In this document: positions 40,314 to 49,138 of the stretch, in pieces
How positions within the stretch are numbered: the first letter of the stretch is position 1
How the letters are laid out: every line of letters begins with the position of its first letter
Origin: an uncultured Acetatifactor sp.
GTDB taxonomy: Bacteria; Bacillota; Clostridia; Lachnospirales; Lachnospiraceae
Direction: 5' to 3'
Length of the DNA stretch: 59,464 nucleotides
Assembly: GCA_910589655.1 (NCBI GenBank)
Contig: CAJUTJ010000132.1
Coordinates: 1-59,464, forward strand
Notes under the pieces: generated by a model
Databases searched by the model: none
What the model saw: the letters and a program-made list of their open reading frames with translations, nothing else
Told to the model about the DNA's origin: nothing
Program-made: the position numbers and the translations under genes

Positions 40314-43026
40314 GACGACTGCGGTTGGTTATGATAATGTCGGAATGGAAGAACCCGTCTCGGGCGGAGATGCCGGAATGTACGGGATGAAGTCAGGTGC
40401 GGCTGGAACTGCAGTTTCCACAGGGACGATTGGACAGCCGGATGAGAATGGGGATGTTTTGGAGTGGAGTTATGATGACAATACCCAGACATTGACTGTT
40501 ACCGGGTCAGGGGTGGCACAGGGGGGAGAACTGTCGGGGGCACCTTTTGATGGTATGGGGATTAAAAAGATCGTGTTTCAGGACTGCAAAGTGGCTGGGA
40601 GTATGTTATATTTTTTTAGGGGATTGGGAGTAGAAGAAATTGATTTGTCAGGGGTGGATACTTCTGGGGTAACAAATATGAGCTATATGTTTTATGATTG
40701 CAGCAGCTTAGCGGTTCTGAAATTAGAGAACTTTAATACGAGCAATGTGAAATCTATGAGTTCTATGTTTTCCGGTTGTAGTAGCTTAACGAGACTGAAC
40801 CTAGGGAATTTTGATACTAATAGCGTGACAGAAATGGGCGGTATGTTTTCTGGTTGCAGTAGTTTAATAAATTTGGAGTTAGGGAACTTTAATACAAGCA
40901 ATGTGAGATCTATGAGTTCTATGTTTTTCGACTGCAGTAGCTTAACAGAACTGGACTTAGGGAATTTTGATACCAGTAACGTGACAGATATGGGTGGTAT
41001 GTTTTCTGGTTGCAGCAGTTTAATAAATCTGGAGTTAGGGAGCTTTAATACAAGCAATGTGAGATCTATGAGCTCTGTGTTTTCTGACTGCAGTAGCTTA
41101 ACAGAACTGGACTTAGGGAATTTTGATACCAGTAACGTGACAGATATGGGGGCCATGTTTTCCGGTTGTAGTGGCTTAACGAGTCTGAAACTGGGCAGTT
41201 TCGACACTAGTAGCGTGACAGATATGGGGTGGATGTTTTCCAATTGTAGTGGTTTGGATAGTTTGGAGCTAAGCAATTTTAATACAAAAAATGTGGAAGA
41301 CATGAAGTATATGTTTTTTGGGTGCCATAGCTTAAGTAGTTTAGATATGATTAACTTTGACACGGAAAATGTGGTGGATATGAGATATATGTTTGCTTAT
41401 GTTAGCTTGGAAAACTTGGATTTAAGTAGTTTTGATACTGGTAATGTTACAAATATGAGTCGCATGTTTGAAGGTGGTAATGATTTAAGTAGTTTGAACT
41501 TGAGCAATTTTGATACAGGAAAAGTGACCACAATGGAGCATATGTTTTCTGGTTGTAGTAGCTTGGGTTGTCTGGACTTGAGTAGTTTTGACATGGGTAA
41601 GGTAGATAAAGATAATCAATATATGTTTTCGGGATGCAATAATTTATCAATTCTTTATACTCCATATAATGTTGTAAGATTTATTGAATTACCCATAATA
41701 TCCAACGCAGCATGGCATCTCCCCGACGGCACAGAAGTCACAGAGCTGCCGCAGAACTTAAGCGCCAGCGTCCTCCTCACCCGCACCCCGGTTATTACCA
41801 CCACAACCGAGGCGCTGAACATGACCGATGTAATCAGGGTCAAATACGTCCCTTATTCCTACACAGTCCAGACGGACAACACAGACCCTGACAATCAGGT
41901 TACGTTTTCCGTTGTGGAGGGCAGGCTTGCGGAAGGGCTGCAGATGTACCCCGCTACCGGAGAGATATACGGAATACCCATGGAGTCGGGGGAATTCAAG
42001 ATAAAGGTTGAGGCCGCCTACAGCAACCCCAAATACCCGCCCTCCTATGCGGAGCTGACGCTGACCGTGCTGGAAAACACGGACGAAAATGTCGGTACTG
42101 CATCAGACTCCGGATACAGGATTACCCAGCCCGTGCCGGATCTCAACACGGGCAGCCTGTCAGGCTCCGGCACACAGCTTCTGGTATCGGAAGGCGAATA
42201 CGCAGAATTTCAGGATGCGGTCTATCTGGACGGCAGACGGCTGCAGAGCGGAACGGAATACACGTCCGAGGCCGGAAGCACCAGAATTACCATTCAGAAC
42301 CAGACGCTGGCAAATGCGGGAGCCGGAAGCCATACCCTGAGCATGGAGTTCCGCACACAGGATACCGGAGCTTTGCGCCGTGCCGCCCAGAACCTGACCA
42401 TCTCGGCAGGAGAGGATACGGGCAGCGGAGATAACACAGGTAACGGCGGAAATGAAGGTAATGGAGGGAACACGGATAACGGCGGAAATACAGAGGATAA
42501 TACAAACAATGGCGGAAACGGCGGAACAACGGATAACACAGAAAACAATAGCGGGACAAATAACGGCTCCGGCAGCAGCGGAAGTTCCGGCGGAAGCGAC
42601 GTGGGCTGGGAAGAGAACGGAACCGGCGGCAGGACGGAGCCGACAGTGATAGATTATATCGTGCAGCCCGGAGATAACCTCTGGAAGATTTCCGCCAAGT
42701 TCTTCGGGGACGGAAGCCATTGGAGGCAGATTTACACGGATAATACCAATATCATCAGGAATCCCAATATCCTCCGGACAGGCTGGCGCCTTAAAATCTA
42801 TCTGACAGCCGGAAACGGTTTGACAGGGGCGGCTTCAACCCCCGGTGCAGCTTCTCCCTTTAACGGAAGCAGCTATGTGGTACAACAAGGCGACAACCTT
42901 TGGAAAATCGCCGGGGAAGTCTACGGCAAGACCGGGCGGTGGAGAGATATTTATGAGGCCAACAGAAGCGTTCTGGCGAATCCGGAGCGCATCTATGCAA
43001 AACAGGTGCTTATGATACCCCGGTAA
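40279..43026 (+). CDS. BspA-family leucine-rich-repeat surface protein with two LysM domains
   Basis: The 915-codon body of the gene that starts at 40002. Thirteen 26-residue BspA/DUF285 repeats (pattern LDLGNFDTSNVTDMGGMF then SGCSS; DNA about 40630-41640) are followed by an Ig-like domain (IRVKYVPYSYTVQ), a module starting NTDENVGTASDSGY that is shared with the protein at 44153, an Asn/Gly/Thr-rich linker, and two LysM domains (YIVQPGDNLWKISAKFF; YVVQQGDNLWKIAGEVY) for peptidoglycan binding. ATG 40279 has no ribosome-binding site and no signal peptide, so real expression needs the upstream frame. The repeat part is clearly more AT-rich than the flanking parts. Confidence 0.85.
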   Translation: MKKMLGGGVNPETTAVGYDNVGMEEPVSGGDAGMYGMKSGAAGTAVSTGTIGQPDENGDVLEWSYDDNTQTLTVTGSGVAQGGELSGAPFDGMGIKKIVFQDCKVAGSMLYFFRGLGVEEIDLSGVDTSGVTNMSYMFYDCSSLAVLKLENFNTSNVKSMSSMFSGCSSLTRLNLGNFDTNSVTEMGGMFSGCSSLINLELGNFNTSNVRSMSSMFFDCSSLTELDLGNFDTSNVTDMGGMFSGCSSLINLELGSFNTSNVRSMSSVFSDCSSLTELDLGNFDTSNVTDMGAMFSGCSGLTSLKLGSFDTSSVTDMGWMFSNCSGLDSLELSNFNTKNVEDMKYMFFGCHSLSSLDMINFDTENVVDMRYMFAYVSLENLDLSSFDTGNVTNMSRMFEGGNDLSSLNLSNFDTGKVTTMEHMFSGCSSLGCLDLSSFDMGKVDKDNQYMFSGCNNLSILYTPYNVVRFIELPIISNAAWHLPDGTEVTELPQNLSASVLLTRTPVITTTTEALNMTDVIRVKYVPYSYTVQTDNTDPDNQVTFSVVEGRLAEGLQMYPATGEIYGIPMESGEFKIKVEAAYSNPKYPPSYAELTLTVLENTDENVGTASDSGYRITQPVPDLNTGSLSGSGTQLLVSEGEYAEFQDAVYLDGRRLQSGTEYTSEAGSTRITIQNQTLANAGAGSHTLSMEFRTQDTGALRRAAQNLTISAGEDTGSGDNTGNGGNEGNGGNTDNGGNTEDNTNNGGNGGTTDNTENNSGTNNGSGSSGSSGGSDVGWEENGTGGRTEPTVIDYIVQPGDNLWKISAKFFGDGSHWRQIYTDNTNIIRNPNILRTGWRLKIYLTAGNGLTGAASTPGAASPFNGSSYVVQQGDNLWKIAGEVYGKTGRWRDIYEANRSVLANPERIYAKQVLMIPR
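40293..40303 (+). repeat. 11-G homopolymer tract (putative phase-variation switch)
   Basis: Eleven consecutive G separate two frames of one gene. With 10 (or 7 or 13) G the signal-peptide frame reads on into the BspA/LysM body; with 11 it stops at once. Poly-G tracts of this length in surface genes are classic slipped-strand switches. Confidence 0.85.
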
Positions 43027-43052
43027 ATAGAAAAGGCAGTGCGGCGTCAGCA

Positions 43053-43217
43053 ATGCTGAATCCGGAAGAGGCAGTCTATGACGTGGTGAGGAGAGGAGAC
43101 TGGATGTACAAAATTGCGTGGAGAAACCAAGTGGCGCTGAAGACCATTGTGGAATTGAATCCTGAAATAGCAAAACAGAAATATATTTATCAGGGACAGA
43201 GAGTACGTATAAAATAA
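43053..43217 (+). pseudogene. detached C-terminal LysM module
   Basis: After the stop at 43026, another frame codes 54 residues with AVYDVVRRGDWMYKIAWRNQ and ends KQKYIYQGQRVRIK. This is the same as the last LysM of the neighbouring protein (AVYDEVKVGDCLIKIARRNG, KQKYIYPSQKVRVK). No ribosome-binding site or signal peptide is seen. It looks like a third LysM domain cut off from the BspA/LysM gene by a small frame change or truncation. Confidence 0.7.
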
Positions 43218-43287
43218 AGAGATTCAGGGTCATTATGCTGCAAGGAGATTTTTGCAGCGGGCAGTATCATAAAGATTTTTATAGGAA

Positions 43288-43334
43288 AGGCTGTTGCCAA
43301 TACAGATTACCCCTGTATTGACAGCAGCCTTTTT
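43288..43334 (+). terminator. rho-independent terminator after the BspA/LysM gene
   Basis: A long stem (43288-43305 with 43313-43330, few mismatches) ends in AGCAGCCT followed by TTTT. The right part overlaps the fossil end of the minus-strand pseudogene. Confidence 0.75.
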
Positions 43335-43879
43335 AACCGGGCAATTTCAGCATCTTTTCAGAAATTCCAGTGCCTTTTTCAGAAATTTCAGCATCTTTTT
43401 AGAAATTTCAGCGTCTTTTTCAGATATTTCAGCATCTTTTCAGAAATTCCAGCATCTTTTTCAGCGATTTCAGCATCTTTCCCGGCGATTATTTCATGCA
43501 CCTTGTCGGCGCAGTCCTGAAAACCTTTTTCATAAAACTCCTTGGAGCTGGTGCCGTACAATCTAAAAATACCTTTACAACACATAAGCATACCTCCTTC
43601 CGCAGACAGGCTGTCATTGGTCAATTGGTTCATATATTCTTCGTAATCCGGCTGCCCCTGATGGATGGAGTAGTCTTGGGCAATATGCTCAATCAGCCGG
43701 GAATCTTCCGTCAAATGTTTGATTAATTTTCGTGGATAGCGATGACAGAGAAAAGACATGTTGATTTCATTTCGCGTATAAGGGGCTTCCCTTTGGTTTT
43801 CGGTGATTAACAGCGCCGCATAGCCAATTGTTTTATAAAAGAATGGAATATCAATGTTAAATTTGCTGAAAAAAGATTT
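43307..43879 (-). pseudogene. truncated, frame-shifted gene with a coiled-coil heptad tail (Rpn/transposase-nuclease-like)
   Basis: On the minus strand, an open frame from 43879 codes IPFFYKTIGYAALLITENQ, then SFLCHRYPRKLIKHL, which I associate with PD-(D/E)XK, Rpn-like protein families common in Lachnospiraceae (from memory). The N-terminal part is missing. Toward the end, 21-bp repeats code DAEISEK heptads, but single missing A residues shift the frame and bring a stop at 43388. Without the shifts the protein would end DAEIARLKRLLSIQG at 43307. So the gene is cut at the front and broken in its repeat. Confidence 0.65.
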
Positions 43880-44056
43880 TTATGCTTGTTTATTGTTTAC
43901 TCCTTTTATGGTAATGCATGTACGGAATTATAAGAATAGCGTTTCCGTGTATGTCTGTCTTGGATCTACATGAAAGAGCATACGAAATATTTTAAAATGA
44001 TCATAAGTAAACTGAAATACAATAATGCATATGACTTGCCGATAACAAAAATATAG

Positions 44057-44085
44057 TTGTAAAATGTAAAAATATAAGTTATACT
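44057..44085 (+). promoter_or_regulatory. promoter of the LysM surface protein gene
   Basis: TTGTAA (44057-44062) and TATACT (44080-44085) are 17 bp apart in AT-rich DNA. A small leader hairpin (GATGTG/CACATC at 44101-44116) and the ribosome-binding site GGAAAGGAG follow before ATG 44153. Nothing else was seen in 43880-44152. Confidence 0.7.
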
Positions 44086-44152
44086 TGTAAAAAGTGGGTT
44101 GATGTGCTTTAACACATCTCACAATGATAATTCCGGAAAGGAGAATTAGAAC

Positions 44153-47100
44153 ATGAAATGGAAACCATTAAAAAGCGGAGTGGCAGTGATGCTGGCGGCA
44201 GCGCTGGTGATGCCCATTCTGCCTGCCAAAGCAGAAGATGCACTTTCGGCAGAAAGTATTGCAGCGTATGAGGCTTTGGCGGTGCAGACGGATACTTCCG
44301 CAGCGGTTCCGGAGGGGACTCCGGTGACGTTGGAAAATCTTACTGTGGATCTTGGGATTTCCAATGACCAAGTAATTTACAACACGGGAAGCGGAGATGT
44401 GACAATTGCGCACAGCAGTGTATCCGCAAATGACAGCATTTATGCGGACGACTATTTTGCAGAGGACGGAAGTTATACCATTCAGACAGAGCTTAATGCG
44501 TTCTTTCCCTATGAAGTACAGTTTTGCTATAACGGGGAGGTTACAAGACAATGGTTTATGAGCCCTGACTCTTCGGTGGAAATAGGAGGTCATACCTTTT
44601 ATGTGGATGCCCCTGTAGACGGCACCGGGGTGACGCAGATGAGTTTGGAAGTAGGAGGGGATACGATCACGGTATACCCGGAGGAAAAGGAGTTTCCGGA
44701 GGGTGCGGCGATTACGCCTTTTTCCCTTCTGCCCATAAAGGAAGTAACGCTGAGGCCGGTGGACTTGACCGCCTATACCCCGGTACAGCTGACACAGGTA
44801 TCTGTCAAAACGCTTCTGGGGGATAAACTTGCTGACGGGGATATGGTGGTCTGGAAGAGTTCATATAGTTCACGGGATGAATATACCGTCAGCCAGTCCG
44901 GTGACATAATTGATTTGAGCGTAAATACTTATTACAATTCCAGCCAGAGATGGGAAATCATTGTTGGTTCCGGCGATCAGCTGGATGCGGATGCAGTCCG
45001 CTATCAGCTGCCGGTAAACATCACGGAATCCAGAAATTGGCTTGTACCCACTGTTTATTATCAGGATGAACAGGGAGTACGCAAAGGTCTGCAGACAATA
45101 GAAGAGGATACCCGTTTTTATGATTACGAGCGGGACGAACGCAGAATGTACGTTTATGTGGGTACCAGCGATGTGGGGAATATTAGAAACGCATATGTAA
45201 GCCTTAGCGTGAATCCTAACGTATTTGCGGGTAATTATCATTTGCGGGCATTTGAAGGAAATCATTCTTCGGCGGCAGAGGCTATGGCCGCAAAGGAAAT
45301 TACAGATCAAATCTTCTGTGGGGATATGGCTCAGCCTAACACGGGATACTTAGTGCAGCGTTATACATATAGCGGCATTACCGTAGTGTCATTTGACGAT
45401 AACGGAAATGTAACAGGATGCCTGCCTTTATCTTTATATTTGGGGACTATGGGATATTCGCTGGACTATTCATTCCGGATGAAAAATGTAAACGGAAGCA
45501 TGTCAAGTGCATGGAACAGCTCGAGTTCAACAACTATAGACGGATGCACTTACCAGACATATACTTTACGTAACGGGCTTGCTGCAAACGGCACTTATTT
45601 TCAGAGCTTTACTTTAAACAAGGACGGAGTGGAAAGCCCTGACTTGGTAACAGGGGCTTATATAGGACTGTATAGTTCTCTTGCGGAAGCAACGGCTGCC
45701 GGTGCAGTAGATATCAAAGCAGAATTGTTTGGCAAGGAAGGTTATGCCGCCGACTATAGTAACGGTGTCTACATGACCATTATCGTGGGGGCAGATGGTT
45801 CATCAGAGCAAATAATATGGAAATACTGCATAAAGGTGGAAGAGGGAAGTGCCTCCTCCGGATCCGGTTTGGGCAGTGGAGCATTGGTAAACTTTAACGG
45901 ATTTAAGACAGAAGACGGTACTTATATATCCTGCTATCAGGTAGATGATTCGGATGAATCCTACGGTGAATACAATTATCTCACCGTGATGGTAGGAAAG
46001 GAAGTCACGGATGCGCAATTGGCAAATTTGGCACCCACATTTTCCGTTTCTTACGGCGCAAAGCTCTATGCGGCAGGCAGCAGTACGGAAGAAGTCAGCG
46101 GGGAGAGTTTTCATGATTTCCGAAATGTAGTGCAGTATACGGTATCTGCCGAGGACGGGGAGAATGCAAGGAACTATTGGGTTCATGTAGTTCGGGCTTC
46201 AGACGGGGCAGGACAGCTGTATATCAACAGCTTGACGGATCCCGATGCAGAGACACAGGTGCGGGACGGTGTAATTTATTCCACCCGTGAAGTGATGCTG
46301 GACGGTTATCACTACAATATTCATGATATTTTATTCTCTAATATGGGTACGGAACCCATAGAGAAATTGTCCGTGGAACTGGTATCCGACACGGTAGAGC
46401 TGCATGATTATTGGACGTTGAAGGGAGAGGAAGATCTCCTTGGATTTGAAGGTACAACCGGTTATCAGCCTGCAGCCGACGGCTCTCAGGGCGCATATTC
46501 CAGTTACGGTGAATTATGGAATCTGGCGAAAGTGCGTCTGACCGCAAAAGCCGGAGTGGCTTCCGGTACGGATGTTTCCGGTACGCTGACGGTTAAGTCC
46601 GACGGAGTGGTATTGATGGTGCTGACGCTGACCGGTACGGTGGGCAACCCTTCCATCACTACCACGAATATTCCACAGGCGGTTCAATATGTCCCTTACG
46701 GAACCATGATCCAGAACAGTAATAAGTACAGCTGGAATAAAGTGACTTACGAACTGTATAACGGAGAATTGCCCTCCGGTATGATTGTGAAGCCCAACGG
46801 GGAAATCTATGGCGTGCCAACGGAAGCCGGGGAGTTCACCTTCACGGTGAGAATGCGCAATAGTTATGGTTCTTTTGGCTATAGTGATAAGACATATACA
46901 ATGGTAGTAAACGAAAACACCGATGAAAACGTAGACAACGCCACAGATAGCGGTTATGATCTGACCCAGCGCGTACAGTATGCATATGATGCCGGTGCGG
47001 GTGATCAGCTGTTGGTTTCTCAGGGTGTTTACGCAGAATTTCAGGATTTGTATCTGGACGGTGTAAAATTGACCGACGGAGTGGATTATACATCCGAGTC

Positions 47101-47746
47101 AGGAAGCACCAGAATCACCATTTACGCACAGACCCTGACCAATGGTCTGGCGGAAGGCACTCATACATTGGGAATTGAGTTCCGTACCAGAGATACGGAT
47201 ACCTTGAAGCGCGCGGCACAAAACTATGTGATTGGAAACAGCGGCTCAGACGACAATCAGGGCGGAGATGAGGACAATTCAGGAAGCGGTGACAACGGCA
47301 GCGATAATGGAGACGGTGACAGCAATGGTGACAACGGCAGCGATAATGGCGGCAGCAGTAATGGCAGCGGCGGCAATACCGCAGACCAGACCGGAGCGGT
47401 ATCCGGTGAACATGTGAAGTACACGGTGGTAAAAGGTGATACTTTGAGCAAGATTGCCAAGAATAACGGTGTCAGCCTTGCACAATTGCTGGCATGGAAT
47501 TCTCAGATTAAGAATCCGAACCTTATCTTACCCGGACAGATTATTACCGTAGGGTATATTCAGGGAGTTAATGCAGCTGCATCTTCTTCCCTTGAGGGAG
47601 CGGTATATGATGAAGTAAAGGTGGGCGACTGCCTGATTAAGATTGCGAGAAGGAACGGTATCACACTCGGTGCAGTGATAGCTTTAAATCCTGATCTTGC
47701 AAAACAGAAATATATTTATCCTTCCCAAAAGGTTCGTGTAAAATAA
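44153..47746 (+). CDS. large secreted protein with Ig-like region and two C-terminal LysM domains
   Basis: A 1197-residue exported protein. The signal peptide MKWKPLKSGVAVMLAAALVM ends at LPAKAED. The first 800 residues are beta-rich with no family I recognise. Residues about 835-930 form an Ig-like fold (PQAVQYVPYGTMIQ, PSGMIVKPNGEIYGVPTEAG). Next is the module NTDENVDNATDSGY, also found in the preceding BspA/LysM protein, then an Asp/Gly/Asn/Ser-rich linker and two LysM domains (YTVVKGDTLSKIAKNNGV; DEVKVGDCLIKIARRNGI). LysM domains would hold it to the cell wall. It has its own promoter and a terminator at 47755. Confidence 0.85.
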   Translation: MKWKPLKSGVAVMLAAALVMPILPAKAEDALSAESIAAYEALAVQTDTSAAVPEGTPVTLENLTVDLGISNDQVIYNTGSGDVTIAHSSVSANDSIYADDYFAEDGSYTIQTELNAFFPYEVQFCYNGEVTRQWFMSPDSSVEIGGHTFYVDAPVDGTGVTQMSLEVGGDTITVYPEEKEFPEGAAITPFSLLPIKEVTLRPVDLTAYTPVQLTQVSVKTLLGDKLADGDMVVWKSSYSSRDEYTVSQSGDIIDLSVNTYYNSSQRWEIIVGSGDQLDADAVRYQLPVNITESRNWLVPTVYYQDEQGVRKGLQTIEEDTRFYDYERDERRMYVYVGTSDVGNIRNAYVSLSVNPNVFAGNYHLRAFEGNHSSAAEAMAAKEITDQIFCGDMAQPNTGYLVQRYTYSGITVVSFDDNGNVTGCLPLSLYLGTMGYSLDYSFRMKNVNGSMSSAWNSSSSTTIDGCTYQTYTLRNGLAANGTYFQSFTLNKDGVESPDLVTGAYIGLYSSLAEATAAGAVDIKAELFGKEGYAADYSNGVYMTIIVGADGSSEQIIWKYCIKVEEGSASSGSGLGSGALVNFNGFKTEDGTYISCYQVDDSDESYGEYNYLTVMVGKEVTDAQLANLAPTFSVSYGAKLYAAGSSTEEVSGESFHDFRNVVQYTVSAEDGENARNYWVHVVRASDGAGQLYINSLTDPDAETQVRDGVIYSTREVMLDGYHYNIHDILFSNMGTEPIEKLSVELVSDTVELHDYWTLKGEEDLLGFEGTTGYQPAADGSQGAYSSYGELWNLAKVRLTAKAGVASGTDVSGTLTVKSDGVVLMVLTLTGTVGNPSITTTNIPQAVQYVPYGTMIQNSNKYSWNKVTYELYNGELPSGMIVKPNGEIYGVPTEAGEFTFTVRMRNSYGSFGYSDKTYTMVVNENTDENVDNATDSGYDLTQRVQYAYDAGAGDQLLVSQGVYAEFQDLYLDGVKLTDGVDYTSESGSTRITIYAQTLTNGLAEGTHTLGIEFRTRDTDTLKRAAQNYVIGNSGSDDNQGGDEDNSGSGDNGSDNGDGDSNGDNGSDNGGSSNGSGGNTADQTGAVSGEHVKYTVVKGDTLSKIAKNNGVSLAQLLAWNSQIKNPNLILPGQIITVGYIQGVNAAASSSLEGAVYDEVKVGDCLIKIARRNGITLGAVIALNPDLAKQKYIYPSQKVRVK

Positions 47747-47754
47747 ATAGAAAG

Positions 47755-47793
47755 GAAAGCCGACTGCATTTTGGTGCGGTTGGCTTTCTTTCG
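47755..47793 (+). terminator. terminator after the LysM protein gene
   Basis: GAAAGCCGACTGCA (47755-47768) pairs with TGCGGTTGGCTTTC (47775-47788), using wobble pairs, and is followed by a T-rich end. The rest of 47794-48007 holds no gene; TGGAAATGTA occurs twice near 47880-47910. Confidence 0.75.
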
Positions 47794-48007
47794 TTAGATG
47801 GAGCGACAAATGTGTACCGAATGTAAACGAGCTTATAAATATACATTCAATGAGCTTGACATTTTGGAATATATTTGGACTGGAAATGTAGATTTATTCA
47901 TTGGAAATGTATATTCATACACGTATTCCACTGGACACAATTAGACGGACTGGGACATTTGAAAAGGGGGAATAGGCTCAACGGGATTGGATAAGATTGT
48001 GGATATC

Positions 48008-48042
48008 AAAAAGCGCTTACGGCATAGGAGCCGGAAGCGCTT
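48008..48042 (-). terminator. terminator of the nrdR transcript
   Basis: AAGCGCTT occurs at 48011-48018 and 48035-48042 and, with adjoining CGGC/GCCG, forms a stem of about 12 bp. Read on the minus strand it is followed by five T. It lies downstream of nrdR, so the structured repeat at 48094-48232 is inside the nrdR 3' transcript. Confidence 0.7.
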
Positions 48043-48093
48043 GGAGTTTACATTGAATCTGGCCATAATTGAATCAATAGCATAAATATATTT

Positions 48094-48232
48094 GTAACAG
48101 TGCCGGTTTAGACAGGCTGCTAAACTGTTATTCGGATGCACACAAAATGAGTCAAAACTTATCTGGGCGTCTGCAAGTCTCGCAAAATTGCATAAAACAC
48201 AATTATGGCTTCGCGGGGGGCTCAATTGTTAC
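48094..48232. repeat. structured repeat, copy 1 (3' of nrdR)
   Basis: Shares layout and many blocks with 51088-51227. The first stem is GTTTAG (48106-48111) with CTAAAC (48120-48125), inside TAACAG/CTGTTA. A GATGCACACAAAA block follows, then GTCTCGCAAAATTG with pairing CAATTAT (48184-48206), CTTCGCGGGG and a final GTTAC. Where the other copy has GTTCAG/CTGAAC this one has GTTTAG/CTAAAC. Confidence 0.8.
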
Positions 48233-48234
48233 AT

Positions 48235-48684
48235 TTATTCCAACATTTTTTTCAGTTCATCCATAAAAGTATTTACATCTTTAAATTCCCTGTATACTGA
48301 CGCAAAACGCACATAAGCAACCGCGTCCAGTTCCTTTAATTTATTCATCAGCATTTCACCGATTTCCTGACTGGAGATTTCCTTGTCTTCGCGGCTGGAA
48401 ATTTCGTTTTCCACTTCATCAACCAGACATGTGATCTGTTGTGCGCTGACAGGGCGTTTGTGGCAGGCACGGAGTACGCCGCCCTCAATCTTGGAACGGT
48501 CATAGGTTTCTCTGTTATTATCCTTTTTAATAATAATCAGGGGAATGGTCTCAATTTTCTCATAGGTAGTAAACCGCTTGTCACAGCCGTCACATACGCG
48601 GCGCCGGCGGATGGAATTATTATCGTCTGCCGGTCTGGAGTCTATTACTCTTGTATTTTCGTGGCCGCAAAAAGGACATTTCAT
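48235..48684 (-). CDS. nrdR: transcriptional repressor NrdR
   Basis: A 149-residue repressor of ribonucleotide reductase genes. An N-terminal zinc ribbon (CPFCGHENTRVIDSR, CDGCDKRFTTYE) is followed by an ATP-cone (about 49-135: VDEVENEISSREDKEISSQEIGEMLMNKLKELD) that senses ATP/dATP. The length and start MKCPFCGHE are canonical, with AGGGGGAAAA before the ATG. It is likely co-transcribed with ylmC-like 48 bp upstream. Confidence 0.96.
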   Translation of the reverse strand: MKCPFCGHENTRVIDSRPADDNNSIRRRRVCDGCDKRFTTYEKIETIPLIIIKKDNNRETYDRSKIEGGVLRACHKRPVSAQQITCLVDEVENEISSREDKEISSQEIGEMLMNKLKELDAVAYVRFASVYREFKDVNTFMDELKKMLE

Positions 48685-48731
48685 GTATTTTCCCCCTATC
48701 TGGCGTAGTATTCACTTTTAACTTAACATTT

Positions 48732-48965
48732 TTAGCACCTTATGTCAACTAAAATAATGTCCGGGCCGATCTGGCAGATGTCCTTGAAAGGTATTACGAT
48801 ATCGGGGTCGCAATTCAGAAAACCGAGAAATTTATTTCCGCTTGGAACAATGATTTTTTTGATACAGCCCGTACATTGGTCAAACTCTAAATCGCATACC
48901 TTTCCAAGCTTCTTGCAATCCTTTGTATTGATGACATCCTTGCATTTCAATTCAGAAAACAGCAT
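48732..48965 (-). CDS. YlmC/YmxH-family PRC-barrel sporulation protein
   Basis: A 77-residue PRC-barrel protein (MLFSELKCKDVINTKDCKKL, GKVCDLEFD, VPSGNKFLGFL, IPFKDICQIGPDIILVDI), the size and pattern of the YlmC/YmxH family. These occur in spore-formers and are sigma-E- or sigma-G-controlled in some species; the molecular role is unclear. AAAGGA precedes the ATG. It is commonly found next to nrdR in Clostridia. Confidence 0.88.
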   Translation of the reverse strand: MLFSELKCKDVINTKDCKKLGKVCDLEFDQCTGCIKKIIVPSGNKFLGFLNCDPDIVIPFKDICQIGPDIILVDIRC

Positions 48966-49138
48966 ATTTTTTCCTTTTTTTGACGTTGTTCCTAATATAT
49001 GCCGGTATCGGTTTTATTAGCACAGCATTATACGCATGATCATAAAGTATTTGCCTGCTGCCTGCAAACTGTATTTATAGATTCATTTTCAATGGGAACA
49101 TAATTCCGAAAAGGGAGAAAGCACTTTTCATACATCCT

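Noticed and set aside
41397..41665. Minus-strand frames within the LRR region
   Set aside because: Shadows of the tandem LRR units; the repeated Leu/Lys pattern is the complement of the BspA repeat.
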